Shown here: one piece after another, positions 16,086 through 24,524 of the stretch
How positions within the stretch are numbered: the stretch's first letter is position 1
Layout of the letters: every line of letters starts with the position of its first letter
Origin: Paludibacter sp.
GTDB lineage: Bacteria; Bacteroidota; Bacteroidia; Bacteroidales; Paludibacteraceae
Direction: 5' to 3'
DNA: 64,000 nucleotides
NCBI GenBank assembly: GCA_028710895.1
Contig: JAQTTH010000012.1
Coordinates: 62,001 to 126,000 of the forward strand
The notes under the pieces: generated by a model
What the model was told of the DNA's origin: nothing
Databases searched by the model: none
Seen by the model: only the letters and a program-made list of their open reading frames with translations
Translations under genes and position numbers: made by a program

Positions 16086-17570
16086 TCAGAGTGTAACGCC
16101 CGATTTCCAGATTGCTATTTCACGGTAGTTTTTCTTTTCATTGTTTACCGGTTCGCCACTTGCCACTTTAATTATGTATTCTATAAAACTTTCATGGGTT
16201 TCTTCCATGGTTTTGTTTTCGAGAATAATACCGGCATTGAAGTCAATCCATCCCGGTTTGTTTTTAGCAAGATTTGAATTGGTAGAAATCTTCATGGTAG
16301 GGACGAAAGAGCCAAATGGTGTACCACGTCCTGTTGTGAAGAGAACAATCTGACACCCAGCAGAACCTAGCGCTGTAGCTGCCACTAGGTCGTTGCCCGG
16401 AGCGCTAAATAAGTTTAGCCCTTTGGTTTTGATGGTTTCGCCATACATCAATACGTCTTTTACCACCGATTTACCACATTTCTGCGTGCAACCAAGCGAT
16501 TTTTCTTCCAGAGTAGAAATACCACCGGCTTTGTTTCCCGGAGAAGGGTTTTCGTAGATTGGTTGTTCGTTTTTGATGAAGTAATCCTTGAAGTCATTAA
16601 TCAGATGTACTGTTTTATTAAATAAATCGGTTGATTCACAGCGGTTCATCAGGATGGTTTCGGCTCCAAACATTTCAGGCACTTCAGTCAGCACAGTTGT
16701 TCCGCCCTGAGCAACCAGAAAGTCGGAGAATACACCTAATAATGGGTTCGCTGTAATTCCGGAGAATCCGTCCGAGCCACCACATTTCAATCCAACTTTC
16801 AATTCGCTTAACGATACTTCGGTGCGTTCATCTTTAGAAGCAACTTCATATATTTCGCGCAGCAGTGACATACCAACTTCAAATTCATCGCTCACTTTCT
16901 GAGTTTCCATGAATTTTACACGCGCAGGGTCAAAATCGCCCAATAATTCGCGGAAAGCGGTCAACTGATTGTTCTCGCAGCCCAACCCGACTACCAAAAC
17001 TCCTCCTGCGTTGGGATGTTTTACGATATTCCTTAATATTTCACGTGTATTTTCGTGATCTGCTCCCAATTGCGAGCAACCGTAGTTATGCGGATAACCT
17101 ACAATAGCATCTACTCCTTCTCCATTAGTTTCGCGTTTAAGTGCATCCACTAACTGGTTTACAGTGCCGTTTACGCAACCAACAGTTGGGATAACCCAAA
17201 TCTCGTTACGGATACCCACATCGCCATTTTTGCGGCGATAGCCTTTGAAAGTAAGGTTACGGTTAGCAATTTCTGGATATTCAAGAGCTGGGGAGTAGTT
17301 GTAATCCAACAACCCATCCAGATTGGTTTTGATGTTTTTTTCGTTCACCAGGCCACCTTTGGCAATCGCTTCGCGGGCATGACCAATGGCGTAACCATAT
17401 TTCACCACAAAATCGTTTGCTTCAAAGGCTTTCAATGCAAATTTGTGTCCGGCAGGAATTTCGTTTTGCAACGTAATTTCATCGCCCGAAACGGTTATTT
17501 TTTCGCCCGAATCAAGCGTTTCAATAGCTACTGCTACGTTATCGGCGGGATTGATTTTTAGATATTTCAT
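16086..17570 (-). CDS. uxaA: Altronate dehydratase
   Basis: 494 residues, full length for UxaA. An N-terminal SAF domain (about residues 1-95) is followed by the large dehydratase domain with GYRRKNGDVGIRNEIWVIPT, the Cys-containing GYPHNYGCSQLGADHENT and the metal-site segment GLKCGGSDGFSGITANP. It converts D-altronate to 2-keto-3-deoxygluconate in galacturonate breakdown. It lies 47 bp downstream of the tagaturonate reductase gene, the previous step of the pathway, and a terminator follows, so the pair forms an operon. No uxaC or kdgK is in the window. Confidence 0.95.
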   Translation of the reverse strand: MKYLKINPADNVAVAIETLDSGEKITVSGDEITLQNEIPAGHKFALKAFEANDFVVKYGYAIGHAREAIAKGGLVNEKNIKTNLDGLLDYNYSPALEYPEIANRNLTFKGYRRKNGDVGIRNEIWVIPTVGCVNGTVNQLVDALKRETNGEGVDAIVGYPHNYGCSQLGADHENTREILRNIVKHPNAGGVLVVGLGCENNQLTAFRELLGDFDPARVKFMETQKVSDEFEVGMSLLREIYEVASKDERTEVSLSELKVGLKCGGSDGFSGITANPLLGVFSDFLVAQGGTTVLTEVPEMFGAETILMNRCESTDLFNKTVHLINDFKDYFIKNEQPIYENPSPGNKAGGISTLEEKSLGCTQKCGKSVVKDVLMYGETIKTKGLNLFSAPGNDLVAATALGSAGCQIVLFTTGRGTPFGSFVPTMKISTNSNLAKNKPGWIDFNAGIILENKTMEETHESFIEYIIKVASGEPVNNEKKNYREIAIWKSGVTL

Positions 17571-17617
17571 TGATTTATTTAACTATTGTCCGGTTATTGT
17601 TTATACTATACAGGATA

Positions 17618-19108
17618 CTATTCAAATACAGGAAGTTCAAAATCCATATTGACAGATAAGTTGTAGCGTTTTGAAACAATTGTTCTTACTGCTTCTTTCA
17701 TTCCGAATTCTTCAATTATTCTCAGATAGAATGTGAGTTTTTCAGTAAGTCCGGGTATTTCGTTCAAATTCTCGCCCCAGATAAATTCGGCAGACAAAAC
17801 TCCTCTTGCTACTACGGCAACGTCTTTCAGGCTCCAAAGAATTTTCAATAAGTCAACAATAGCTTTATCATCATTCGGAACGATTTCTGTGTTACCACGT
17901 TTTCCACCTTTATAGTAAGTGATAATGGCAGCAAGTCCTAAAACAAGTCCTGCAGGAAGTTCACCTTTTCGTGCCAAATAAGTTTTTAATCCCGGTAAAT
18001 CGCGGGTTTTGAATTTGGGGAACGAGTTAAGCATAATGCTTGTCAGAAAATGGTGAACGAATGGATTGTTGAAACGCTCCAATACATCATCAGCAAATTT
18101 CTGCAATTCTTTTTTAGGCAAATCCAGCGTTGAGATTAGTTCTTTAAACATTACCATGTAAATGAACTTTGAAATAACATCATCTCTCAAACTTTCTTTT
18201 ACAATATTTAATCCGGCTAAATATGCTACAGGAGCCAACACGGTGTGAGGTCCGTTTAACAAAGTAACTTTCCGTTCGTGATAGGGCTTTTCGTCTGGTA
18301 CAAAAAGAACATTCAGGCCGGCTTTGTCGGCAGGGAATTCTTTAGCAACGCTTTGAGGAGCTTCAATTACCAACAGGTGGAAAATTTCAGCCTGAACAAC
18401 CAAGTTATCTTCTAATTGAATTTTCTCCTGAATTTCAGCAATGGTTTCGCGTGGGAAGCCAGGTACAATGCGATCAACCAATGTGCTGTAAACGCCACAA
18501 GCAGTATCAAACCAGTTTTGGAAATCGGCTCCCAGGTTCCACAATTCAATATACTGATTGATTGTTTTTTTCAATTCGGTACCGTTGTGGAAAATCAATT
18601 CGCAAGGGAAAATAAGCAAGCCTTTGTCGGCAGCTCCATTGAATGTTTTAAAGCGGTGGTAAAGTAGCTGAGTTAGTTTGCCCGGATATGAACTTGCCGG
18701 AGCATCATCGAGTCTGCAGCAGTCGGCAAAAGCAATACCTGCTTCGGTAGTGTTTGAGAATACGAAACGCATCTCAGGCTGTTCGGCTAATTTCAGGTAA
18801 GCATCAAAATCAGTGTAAGGGTTCAACGAACGACTGATACAGTCAATCAATTCTAAGCTGTTTACAGTTACCCCTTTGTCTAGACCTTGCAGGTTCACGT
18901 GATATAGACCATCCTGCTCATTCAGCATATCAATCATACCTGTAGGAAGTGGCTGTACCACAACTACGCTCGAATTAAAATCTGCTTTTTGATTCATGTT
19001 ATGCACCATCCAATCGATGAATGCACGCAGGAAGTTACCTTCACCAAACTGGATAATTCTCTCGGGATAGCGCTTCGCGCTTACATTTTCTCTGTTTAAC
19101 TTTTTCAT
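17618..19108 (-). CDS. uxaB: Tagaturonate reductase (altronate oxidoreductase)
   Basis: 496 residues of the mannitol dehydrogenase family. The N-terminal Rossmann domain starts RIIQFGEGNFLRAFIDWMVH, and the family catalytic segment is at DKPYHERKVTLLNGPHTVLA-like KVTLLNGPHTVLAPVAYLAG (central region). It reduces D-tagaturonate to D-altronate with NADH. First gene of a two-gene operon with uxaA. A 17-bp palindrome at 19148-19164 sits 40 bp upstream of its start and may be an operator. Confidence 0.95.
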   Translation of the reverse strand: MKKLNRENVSAKRYPERIIQFGEGNFLRAFIDWMVHNMNQKADFNSSVVVVQPLPTGMIDMLNEQDGLYHVNLQGLDKGVTVNSLELIDCISRSLNPYTDFDAYLKLAEQPEMRFVFSNTTEAGIAFADCCRLDDAPASSYPGKLTQLLYHRFKTFNGAADKGLLIFPCELIFHNGTELKKTINQYIELWNLGADFQNWFDTACGVYSTLVDRIVPGFPRETIAEIQEKIQLEDNLVVQAEIFHLLVIEAPQSVAKEFPADKAGLNVLFVPDEKPYHERKVTLLNGPHTVLAPVAYLAGLNIVKESLRDDVISKFIYMVMFKELISTLDLPKKELQKFADDVLERFNNPFVHHFLTSIMLNSFPKFKTRDLPGLKTYLARKGELPAGLVLGLAAIITYYKGGKRGNTEIVPNDDKAIVDLLKILWSLKDVAVVARGVLSAEFIWGENLNEIPGLTEKLTFYLRIIEEFGMKEAVRTIVSKRYNLSVNMDFELPVFE

Positions 19109-19147
19109 TTATGTTGATTTTATATTTTGTCCAATAGTTAGTTGGAA

Positions 19148-19164
19148 TGTTGAAATTTTCAACA
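19148..19164. promoter_or_regulatory. 17-bp palindrome upstream of uxaB
   Basis: TGTTGAAA-T-TTTCAACA, a perfect 8-1-8 inverted repeat 40 bp before the uxaB start. Size and place fit a LacI- or GntR-type operator, but no such regulator is in the window. Confidence 0.45.
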
Positions 19165-19460
19165 AATGCTAATATGTAAATTATTTGAAATACTTTTGAA
19201 AAGAATATTCATACTTATTGGAAAAGATGTACTTCTTCCGTAAATTTCAGAATATGACGAATAGCCGTATGAATGACTATTTTGAAGTATTAGAGGAGGT
19301 TATTAATGAGCACAAAAGTACTCAAAATACAGGTAATCACAAGTGGAAAATTTGATATAATGCATGTAATAATTGACAGAATATGATTTATTTTGAGAAA
19401 TAAAGTATAGCGTGAATATGCTATTCGTATTTCAAAAAATCGTCAATCCCTGAATACAAA

Positions 19461-19494
19461 TTGGACTTTTCTTAATAGAAAAGACTTATCTTTG
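19461..19494 (+). promoter_or_regulatory. Promoter of the MATE gene
   Basis: TTG at 19461-19463, 23-bp spacer, TATCTTTG at 19487-19494. Leader of about 95 nt. Confidence 0.6.
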
Positions 19495-19597
19495 GATCCA
19501 AAAATAAAACCAAAATTGCAAAGTATAAGACTTTAAAATAAACCTTCGAAAACATACTCAGGTTTACGAACGTTCAATTGATTAAATTCCTCAAAAA

Positions 19598-20920
19598 ATG
19601 ACATCCAACAAAAATATATTTAAAATAACTTATCCAATATTCTTAACTCTGGTTGCACAGAACATTATCAATGTCACCAACACAGCATTTCTGGGGCGGG
19701 TTGGCGAAGTAGAACTGGGCGCTTCGGCCATTGGTGGGGTATTTTATCTTGCAATTTATATGGTTGGATTTGGTTTCAGTCAGGGAGCACAGATTCTCAT
19801 TGGCCGACGAAATGGTGAGAAAAACTTTGGGCAAATTGGTCCGATTTTCAATAATGGATTAATCTTTAATTTGCTGCTGAGCATTATTATCTTTGGATTA
19901 TCGGTGAAAGGTGTTCCCGTTATTATGAAATATCTCGTAAGCTCAGAGCATATTTACAAATCCTCCATTGCATATCTTGATTGGCGCATTTATGGCTTTT
20001 TCTTCGCATTTGTCAATGTAATTTTTCGTGGATTATACGTAGGAATTACACAAACGCGTATCCTGACGATTTCAGCTATTTTAACAGCAGTTACGAATAT
20101 ATTATTTGATTATGTACTGATTTTTGGCAATTTTGGTTTTCCCAAAATGGGCATTGAAGGTGCCGGTATCTCATCGGTGATTGCTGAAGCAGTTACAACA
20201 ATTTATCTTTTCTGGCATACAATCTATAGAACTGATCGAAAGCTGTACGGACTTTTTGAATTTAAAAAGGTTGAATTCAAAACTATTTTACAAATTCTTG
20301 AACTGTCTGTTTTTATTATGTTTCAGTACTTTATTTCCATCTCTACCTGGTTCATGTTTTTTATTTTTATCGAGCGAATGGGAGAACGACCGCTGGCAGT
20401 GACAAATATCGGACGAAGCTTGTACATTCTGCTTATGATGCCCGGCGCCGCACTCTCCACTACCGTCAATACACTGGTTAGCAACCTGATTGGTGCAGGA
20501 CGAAAAGAAGAAGTGCTACCATTTATAAGGAGGATTGTAGGAATGGTCACTTTGATTATTCTCCCCATACTGGCATTCACATTTGCTTTTCCCCAATTAT
20601 TTGCAGGCATTTACACCGATGATGCAGGGCTAATAGCCGCCTGCATTCCGGTAATGCGGGTAGTAGCAGTTGCAAATTTATTTTGCGCTGTGAGTAATAT
20701 CATTTTCAATGGCGTTTCGGGTACAGGAAACACACGCACAGCTTTTGCAATAGAATTTCTAACGTTATTCTTCTATCTTAGCTATGTTTATTACACAGCC
20801 ATCATCAATCCTCATCCTGTTGCGATTGTGTGGATGTCCGAATTTGTTTACTGGACTATTATTGGTGGATTAGGGTATTTATATCTACTGAAAGGCAACT
20901 GGAGAAAAAAAGAAATTTGA
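19598..20920 (+). CDS. MATE family efflux transporter
   Basis: 440 residues with about 12 membrane helices in two homologous halves, the standard MATE size. The first helix region (IFKITYPIFLTLVAQNIINV) and LGRVGEVELGASAIGG are typical, as is VSNLIGAGRKEEVLPFIRRI in the second half. It exports cationic drugs or metabolites in exchange for Na+ or H+. The substrate is unknown. Its own promoter precedes it. Confidence 0.92.
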   Translation: MTSNKNIFKITYPIFLTLVAQNIINVTNTAFLGRVGEVELGASAIGGVFYLAIYMVGFGFSQGAQILIGRRNGEKNFGQIGPIFNNGLIFNLLLSIIIFGLSVKGVPVIMKYLVSSEHIYKSSIAYLDWRIYGFFFAFVNVIFRGLYVGITQTRILTISAILTAVTNILFDYVLIFGNFGFPKMGIEGAGISSVIAEAVTTIYLFWHTIYRTDRKLYGLFEFKKVEFKTILQILELSVFIMFQYFISISTWFMFFIFIERMGERPLAVTNIGRSLYILLMMPGAALSTTVNTLVSNLIGAGRKEEVLPFIRRIVGMVTLIILPILAFTFAFPQLFAGIYTDDAGLIAACIPVMRVVAVANLFCAVSNIIFNGVSGTGNTRTAFAIEFLTLFFYLSYVYYTAIINPHPVAIVWMSEFVYWTIIGGLGYLYLLKGNWRKKEI

Positions 20921-21007
20921 TGATGTGATAATTCTTTGCTGTGATGATGAAAGTAATGAACCATATAATTGTTTTAAATTCGTACTAAGTTAATAGCATA
21001 TTTTTCT

Positions 21008-21015
21008 TACTTTTG
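21008..21015 (+). promoter_or_regulatory. Promoter -7 box of radA
   Basis: TACTTTTG, 49 bp before the radA start. No good -33 TTG was found. Confidence 0.35.
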
Positions 21016-21064
21016 TTTCTATAATCGTCACAAAACCACATCAACATATTATCACATTAATATC

Positions 21065-22438
21065 ATGGCCAAAACCAAATCAGTATACGTTTGTCAAAAT
21101 TGCGGTGTCGATTCTCCAAAATGGATAGGCAAATGCCCATCGTGTGGTGAATGGAATTCCTATGTAGAGGAAATTATCAGCAAAGAAAGTGGTGCCCCAA
21201 AATTTCAAATGGGAGGCGTAGAATTGGTAAAACAAAAACCGATACTCATTACTGAAGTAGAAACAAGCGAAGAAAGTCGTTTTGATACTAGCTCGAACGA
21301 ACTTAATCGCGTACTTGGTGGCGGACTCGTTCCCGGCTCATTGGTATTGATTGGTGGCGAACCGGGCATTGGCAAGTCTACTTTAGTACTACAAGTCGTA
21401 TTGAATCTAAAAGGGAAACGCACACTGTATGTATCGGGCGAAGAAAGTGTAAAGCAATTGAAACTTCGTGCTGAACGTCTGAAATTTGAGAATCCCGACT
21501 GCTATATCGTCAGCGAAACTTCGCTGGAGCAAATTTTTGTTCATATACAAAACATCCAGCCCGATGTTGTAATTGTCGATTCCATTCAAACGGTCTCGAC
21601 AGAAATGATAGAATCGTCGCCGGGTTCGGTTTCGCAAGTGCGTGAATGTGCCGCCAGCCTGCTGAAATTCTGTAAAACAACCGGTACGCCGGTGCTACTG
21701 ATTGGTCACATCAATAAAGAAGGCAGTATTGCCGGACCAAAAGTATTGGAACACATTGTGGATACAGTGCTTCAGTTCGAGGGCGACCAACATTATATGT
21801 ACCGCATTTTGCGCTCCATTAAAAACCGTTTTGGAAGCACTTCCGAAATGGGTATTTACGAAATGCAACAAAACGGCTTGCGCGAAGTAAGTAATCCTTC
21901 CGAGTTGCTGCTTTCGCAAAATCACGAAGGACTGAGCGGCGTAGCGATTGCATCTGCAATAGAAGGTGTACGACCATTTCTGATTGAAACACAGGCATTG
22001 GTTAGTTCTGCAGCCTACGGAACTCCGCAGCGCTCCAGCACCGGTTTCGATCTTCGTCGACTGAATATGCTGCTGGCTGTGCTCGAAAAGCGTGCGGGAT
22101 TTAAAATAGCTCAAAAAGATGTTTTCCTCAATATTGCTGGCGGCATCAAAGTAAATGATCCGGCTATCGATTTAGCAGTTATATCGGCCATACTGTCTTC
22201 CAATGTAGATATTGCCATCGAAAAACATGTTTGTGTGGCCGGTGAAGTGGGGCTTTCGGGAGAAATACGACCCATCAACCGCATTGAGCAACGCATACTC
22301 GAAGCCGAAAAACTGGGCTTTAAGAAAATGATTATCCCTGAATACAACCTGAAAAGCCTCAACCTGAGCAAACTGAATATTGAATTAGTTCAGGTAAAAA
22401 AAGTGGAAGAAGCTTTCAGAGTTTTGTTTAAGAAATAA
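21065..22438 (+). CDS. radA: DNA repair protein RadA (Sms)
   Basis: 457 residues, full length. N-terminal zinc finger CQNCGVDSPKWIGKCPSCGE, Walker A in GGEPGIGKSTLVLQ, the RadA signature KNRFGSTSEMG, and a C-terminal Lon-like domain (AGEVGLSGEIRPINRIEQRI). It promotes branch migration in recombinational repair. The HipA-like gene starts 12 bp after its stop, so the two are probably co-transcribed, although no functional tie is known to me. Confidence 0.97.
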   Translation: MAKTKSVYVCQNCGVDSPKWIGKCPSCGEWNSYVEEIISKESGAPKFQMGGVELVKQKPILITEVETSEESRFDTSSNELNRVLGGGLVPGSLVLIGGEPGIGKSTLVLQVVLNLKGKRTLYVSGEESVKQLKLRAERLKFENPDCYIVSETSLEQIFVHIQNIQPDVVIVDSIQTVSTEMIESSPGSVSQVRECAASLLKFCKTTGTPVLLIGHINKEGSIAGPKVLEHIVDTVLQFEGDQHYMYRILRSIKNRFGSTSEMGIYEMQQNGLREVSNPSELLLSQNHEGLSGVAIASAIEGVRPFLIETQALVSSAAYGTPQRSSTGFDLRRLNMLLAVLEKRAGFKIAQKDVFLNIAGGIKVNDPAIDLAVISAILSSNVDIAIEKHVCVAGEVGLSGEIRPINRIEQRILEAEKLGFKKMIIPEYNLKSLNLSKLNIELVQVKKVEEAFRVLFKK

Positions 22439-22450
22439 AACAACTATAAC

Positions 22451-23233
22451 ATGAATTTACGTACAGTAAATGTAACCCGCTATATCACCCCTTTGCGCGA
22501 GGGAGGTTCACTACCCGCTTTGGCTGAAGCCGATGACGACTTTAAGTATGTTGTCAAATTTCGTGGAGCCGGTCATGGAGCCAAAGCGCTAATTTCGGAA
22601 CTGATTGGTGGCGTTGTTGCTAAATTATTGAACCTCCGTGTTCCGGAGTTGGTTTTCATACAACTCGATGAAGCTTTCGGGCAAACAGAAGGTGACGAGG
22701 AAATTCAGGATTTGCTGCAAGGCAGTCGTGGATTAAATCTTGGCTTGCATTTTCTGTCGGGTGCTTTGACTTATGATCCTGTAACTACAAAGGTCGATGG
22801 CCGTACAGCTTCATTGATTGTTTGGATGGACGCTTTCCTGACCAATGTTGACCGCACTGTACGCAATACAAACATGCTTATGTGGCACAAAGACTTGTGG
22901 CTCATCGATCACGGCGCAACCTTGTATTTTCATCATTCTTGGACGAACCACGAAAAACAAGCGCTGACTCCGTTTTCCCTCATAAAAGATCACGTGTTGC
23001 TTCCTTTTGCCGATCAATTGGAAGAAGCAGATGCTGCATGTAAGAAAATTCTTACTAATGAAATTATCCGGGAAATCACCAATCTGATTCCCGATGAATG
23101 GACGGCTGACCTGGAAGTTGGTGAAACCAGCGAATCAATTCGCGAAGTATATTATCAGTTCCTGACAAACCGACTAAAACATTCCGAAAACTTTTTAAAC
23201 GAAGCTCTCCATGCAAGGAAAACACTTATTTGA
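22451..23233 (+). CDS. HipA-like kinase
   Basis: 260 residues, far shorter than HipA toxins (about 440). Kinase-like motifs are present: Lys36 in YVVKFRGAGHG, a catalytic-loop-like segment FLTNVDRTVRNTNML with Asp134 and Asn139, and a DFG-like LIDHG with Asp153. No HipB-type antitoxin is nearby. Instead the next gene, overlapping by 23 bp, encodes a DUF3037 protein, a pairing I have seen in other genomes. Substrate and role (phosphorylation, signalling or a defence/toxin function) are unknown. Confidence 0.85.
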   Translation: MNLRTVNVTRYITPLREGGSLPALAEADDDFKYVVKFRGAGHGAKALISELIGGVVAKLLNLRVPELVFIQLDEAFGQTEGDEEIQDLLQGSRGLNLGLHFLSGALTYDPVTTKVDGRTASLIVWMDAFLTNVDRTVRNTNMLMWHKDLWLIDHGATLYFHHSWTNHEKQALTPFSLIKDHVLLPFADQLEEADAACKKILTNEIIREITNLIPDEWTADLEVGETSESIREVYYQFLTNRLKHSENFLNEALHARKTLI

Positions 23234-23594
23234 ATACGCTGTTATTCGTGTTTTGCCTAAAGTGGAGCGCGAAGAATTTATCAATGTCGGTATTATTTTG
23301 TTCTCAAAACGGGCAAAATATATTCGTATGATGTATAAATTGAATGCTGAACGACTCAATGCATTTTCAACCGAACTGGATATTGATTTATTGGAAAACA
23401 CCTTGCAATCGTTCGGGAAAATTTGCAACGGAAAGAAAGATGCTGGGGTAATTGCACAACTAGACATACCGGAACGTTTCCGCTGGCTAACGGCTGTACG
23501 TAGTTCGTGCATTCAGACGTCACGTCCTCATCCGGGTTTTTCTGAAAATCTGGATTTAGAAGTGGAAAGATTATTCGATGAATTGGTTTTGTAA
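23211..23594 (+). CDS. DUF3037 protein, partner of the HipA-like kinase
   Basis: 127 residues matching DUF3037 by eye (YAVIRVLPKVEREEFINVGI near the N-terminus and a C-terminal GFSENLDLEVERLFDELV). The start overlaps the end of the kinase gene by 23 bp, so translation is coupled and the two products probably interact. Its function is not established. A bidirectional terminator follows and separates it from the leftward tRNA cluster. Confidence 0.87.
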   Translation: MQGKHLFEYAVIRVLPKVEREEFINVGIILFSKRAKYIRMMYKLNAERLNAFSTELDIDLLENTLQSFGKICNGKKDAGVIAQLDIPERFRWLTAVRSSCIQTSRPHPGFSENLDLEVERLFDELVL

Positions 23595-23611
23595 ATCACT
23601 GAATAAAATGC

Positions 23612-23652
23612 AAAAAAAAAAGGTTTCACTATGAAAGTGAAACCTTTTTTTT
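23612..23652. terminator. Bidirectional terminator between DUF3037 and the tRNA cluster
   Basis: 9-bp stem GGTTTCACT / AGTGAAACC flanked by ten A on the left and eight T on the right. The tRNA-like element begins at once on its right side. Confidence 0.85.
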
Positions 23653-23653
23653 G

Positions 23654-23728
23654 TGGGCGTTGACGGATTCGAACCGCCGACCCTTCCGATTGTATCGGAA
23701 TGCCCTGAGCCAGCTGAGCTAAAACTCA
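23654..23728 (-). pseudogene. tRNA-like pseudogene with broken acceptor stem
   Basis: 75 nt that align position for position with the two tRNA-Val genes. The T-arm and 3' acceptor strand are identical to those genes (minus-strand 3' end AACGCCCA). The D-stem (GCTC / GGGC) and anticodon stem (TTCCG / CGGAA) pair. But the 5' acceptor strand is TGAGTTT, which pairs with AACGCCC at only three of seven positions. The anticodon loop ATACAAT gives an ACA anticodon, which is not normal for a bacterial Cys tRNA. The first three nucleotides, TGA, are the stop codon of the GIY-YIG gene. It is most likely a tRNA gene whose 5' end was replaced. Confidence 0.75.
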
Positions 23729-23968
23729 TTTAGCTATCAGCTCCTCAATATACTTACGACTTTTCTGCGACTTAATGTATAATTCAGCCTGATATGCTTC
23801 AGATTTTGTTGCATACTCCTTCTGATAGACAACTACCCAAGGAATACCTCTTTTTGTAAAAGTACTTCTACCACCATTATGCCGATTCAGCCTATCAACC
23901 AAATTAGAAGTGGAGCCAACATAATAACAATCACATTTCTGTGAGAATAAAATATAAGTAACAAACAT
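23726..23968 (-). CDS. Small GIY-YIG nuclease-domain protein
   Basis: 80 residues, essentially one GIY-YIG domain of the UPF0213/YhbQ-like type: TYILFSQKCDCYYVGSTSNL holds the two Tyr/Gly strands, DRLNRHN the catalytic Arg, and EAYQAELYIK the metal-binding Glu. Such short stand-alone GIY-YIG ORFs are common in Bacteroidota and are often found beside tRNA or rRNA genes. Here it lies between a tRNA-Val gene and a degenerate tRNA, and its stop codon forms the first three bases of the latter. Whether it cleaves DNA, or moves like a homing endonuclease, is unknown. Confidence 0.88.
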   Translation of the reverse strand: MFVTYILFSQKCDCYYVGSTSNLVDRLNRHNGGRSTFTKRGIPWVVVYQKEYATKSEAYQAELYIKSQKSRKYIEELIAK

Positions 23969-23980
23969 GATATAGAGATG

Positions 23981-24013
23981 AAAAAAGGTCGAACAAATTA
24001 ATGATCGACCTTT
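23981..24013 (-). terminator. Terminator after the tRNA-Val pair
   Basis: 9-bp stem AAAGGTCGA / TCGACCTTT with a T-run on the minus strand, 5 bp past the 3' end of the downstream tRNA-Val. Confidence 0.8.
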
Positions 24014-24018
24014 GTTGG

Positions 24019-24093
24019 TGGGCGTTGACGGATTCGAACCGCCGACCCTCTGCTTGTAAGGCAGATGCTCTGAACCAGCTGAGCTAAACGCCC
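24019..24093 (-). tRNA. tRNA-Val (anticodon TAC)
   Basis: 75 nt with all four stems: acceptor GGGCGTT / AACGCCC, D-stem GCTC / GAGC, anticodon stem TCTGC / GCAGA with loop CTTACAA, and T-stem GGCGG / CCGTC. CCA is not encoded. Second gene of a pair transcribed leftward from a promoter at 24243-24272. Confidence 0.97.
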
Positions 24094-24125
24094 GAAAGTG
24101 TGTTTTTTGATATCGAAATTAAAAG

Positions 24126-24200
24126 TGGGCGTTGACGGATTCGAACCGCCGACCCTCTGCTTGTAAGGCAGATGCTCTGAACCAGCTGAGCTAAACGCCC
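24126..24200 (-). tRNA. tRNA-Val (anticodon TAC), identical copy
   Basis: Identical over its 75 nt to the copy at 24019-24093, from which it is separated by 32 bp. First gene of the tRNA transcript, 42 bp downstream of the promoter. Confidence 0.97.
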
Positions 24201-24242
24201 GAATTTTCATTCGGAGTGAAATGCCTTTCTCCAAAAGCGTTG

Positions 24243-24272
24243 CAAAGATACTGCTTTTTTTAAATTCTGCAA
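24243..24272 (-). promoter_or_regulatory. Promoter of the tRNA-Val operon
   Basis: TATCTTTG on the minus strand at 24243-24250 with TTG at 24270-24272, exactly 19 bp apart. This is a textbook Bacteroidota vegetative promoter. Confidence 0.8.
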
Positions 24273-24418
24273 GTGTCTGAAACGATATTTTGAAGAAAAG
24301 AGCTTGAATTTTTGCTTTCACATTAAGTATAAGCACTTTCGAATGTAACATCTTTGACAAATTAAATTCATATGACACCCTGTTACGACCAACATTTTAG
24401 CCTTCCAATTAAAAATCG

Positions 24419-24426
24419 TACCTTTG
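24419..24426 (+). promoter_or_regulatory. Promoter -7 box of der
   Basis: TACCTTTG, 98 bp before the der start. The 324 bp between the tRNA genes and der otherwise hold only the divergent tRNA promoter. Confidence 0.45.
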
Positions 24427-24524
24427 CAGCCAAAATATTTGCACCCGCTGGACTGAATTTGGGAAAATTCGGACAGAAACGAATAATGGAATGTAAATAT
24501 CTAACTTAATAGATATAAAAAACA

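Larger units (their letters stand above)
19109..19597. other. 489-bp divergent intergenic region between uxaB and the MATE gene
   Basis: Holds a palindrome near uxaB (19148-19164), a TACTTTTG -7-like box at 19191-19198, a 42-codon ORF at 19227-19355 on the plus strand (starting MYFFRKFQNMTNSRMNDYFE and ending in TGA) and the MATE promoter at 19461-19494. The small ORF has a -7-like box 28 bp upstream and an ordinary composition, but there is nothing else to show that it is translated. Confidence 0.4.

Noticed and set aside
23998-24378. 126-codon minus-strand frame over the tRNA region
   Set aside because: It translates the two tRNA-Val genes (GSNPSTP-type text), a common artefact. The tRNA folds explain the sequence fully.
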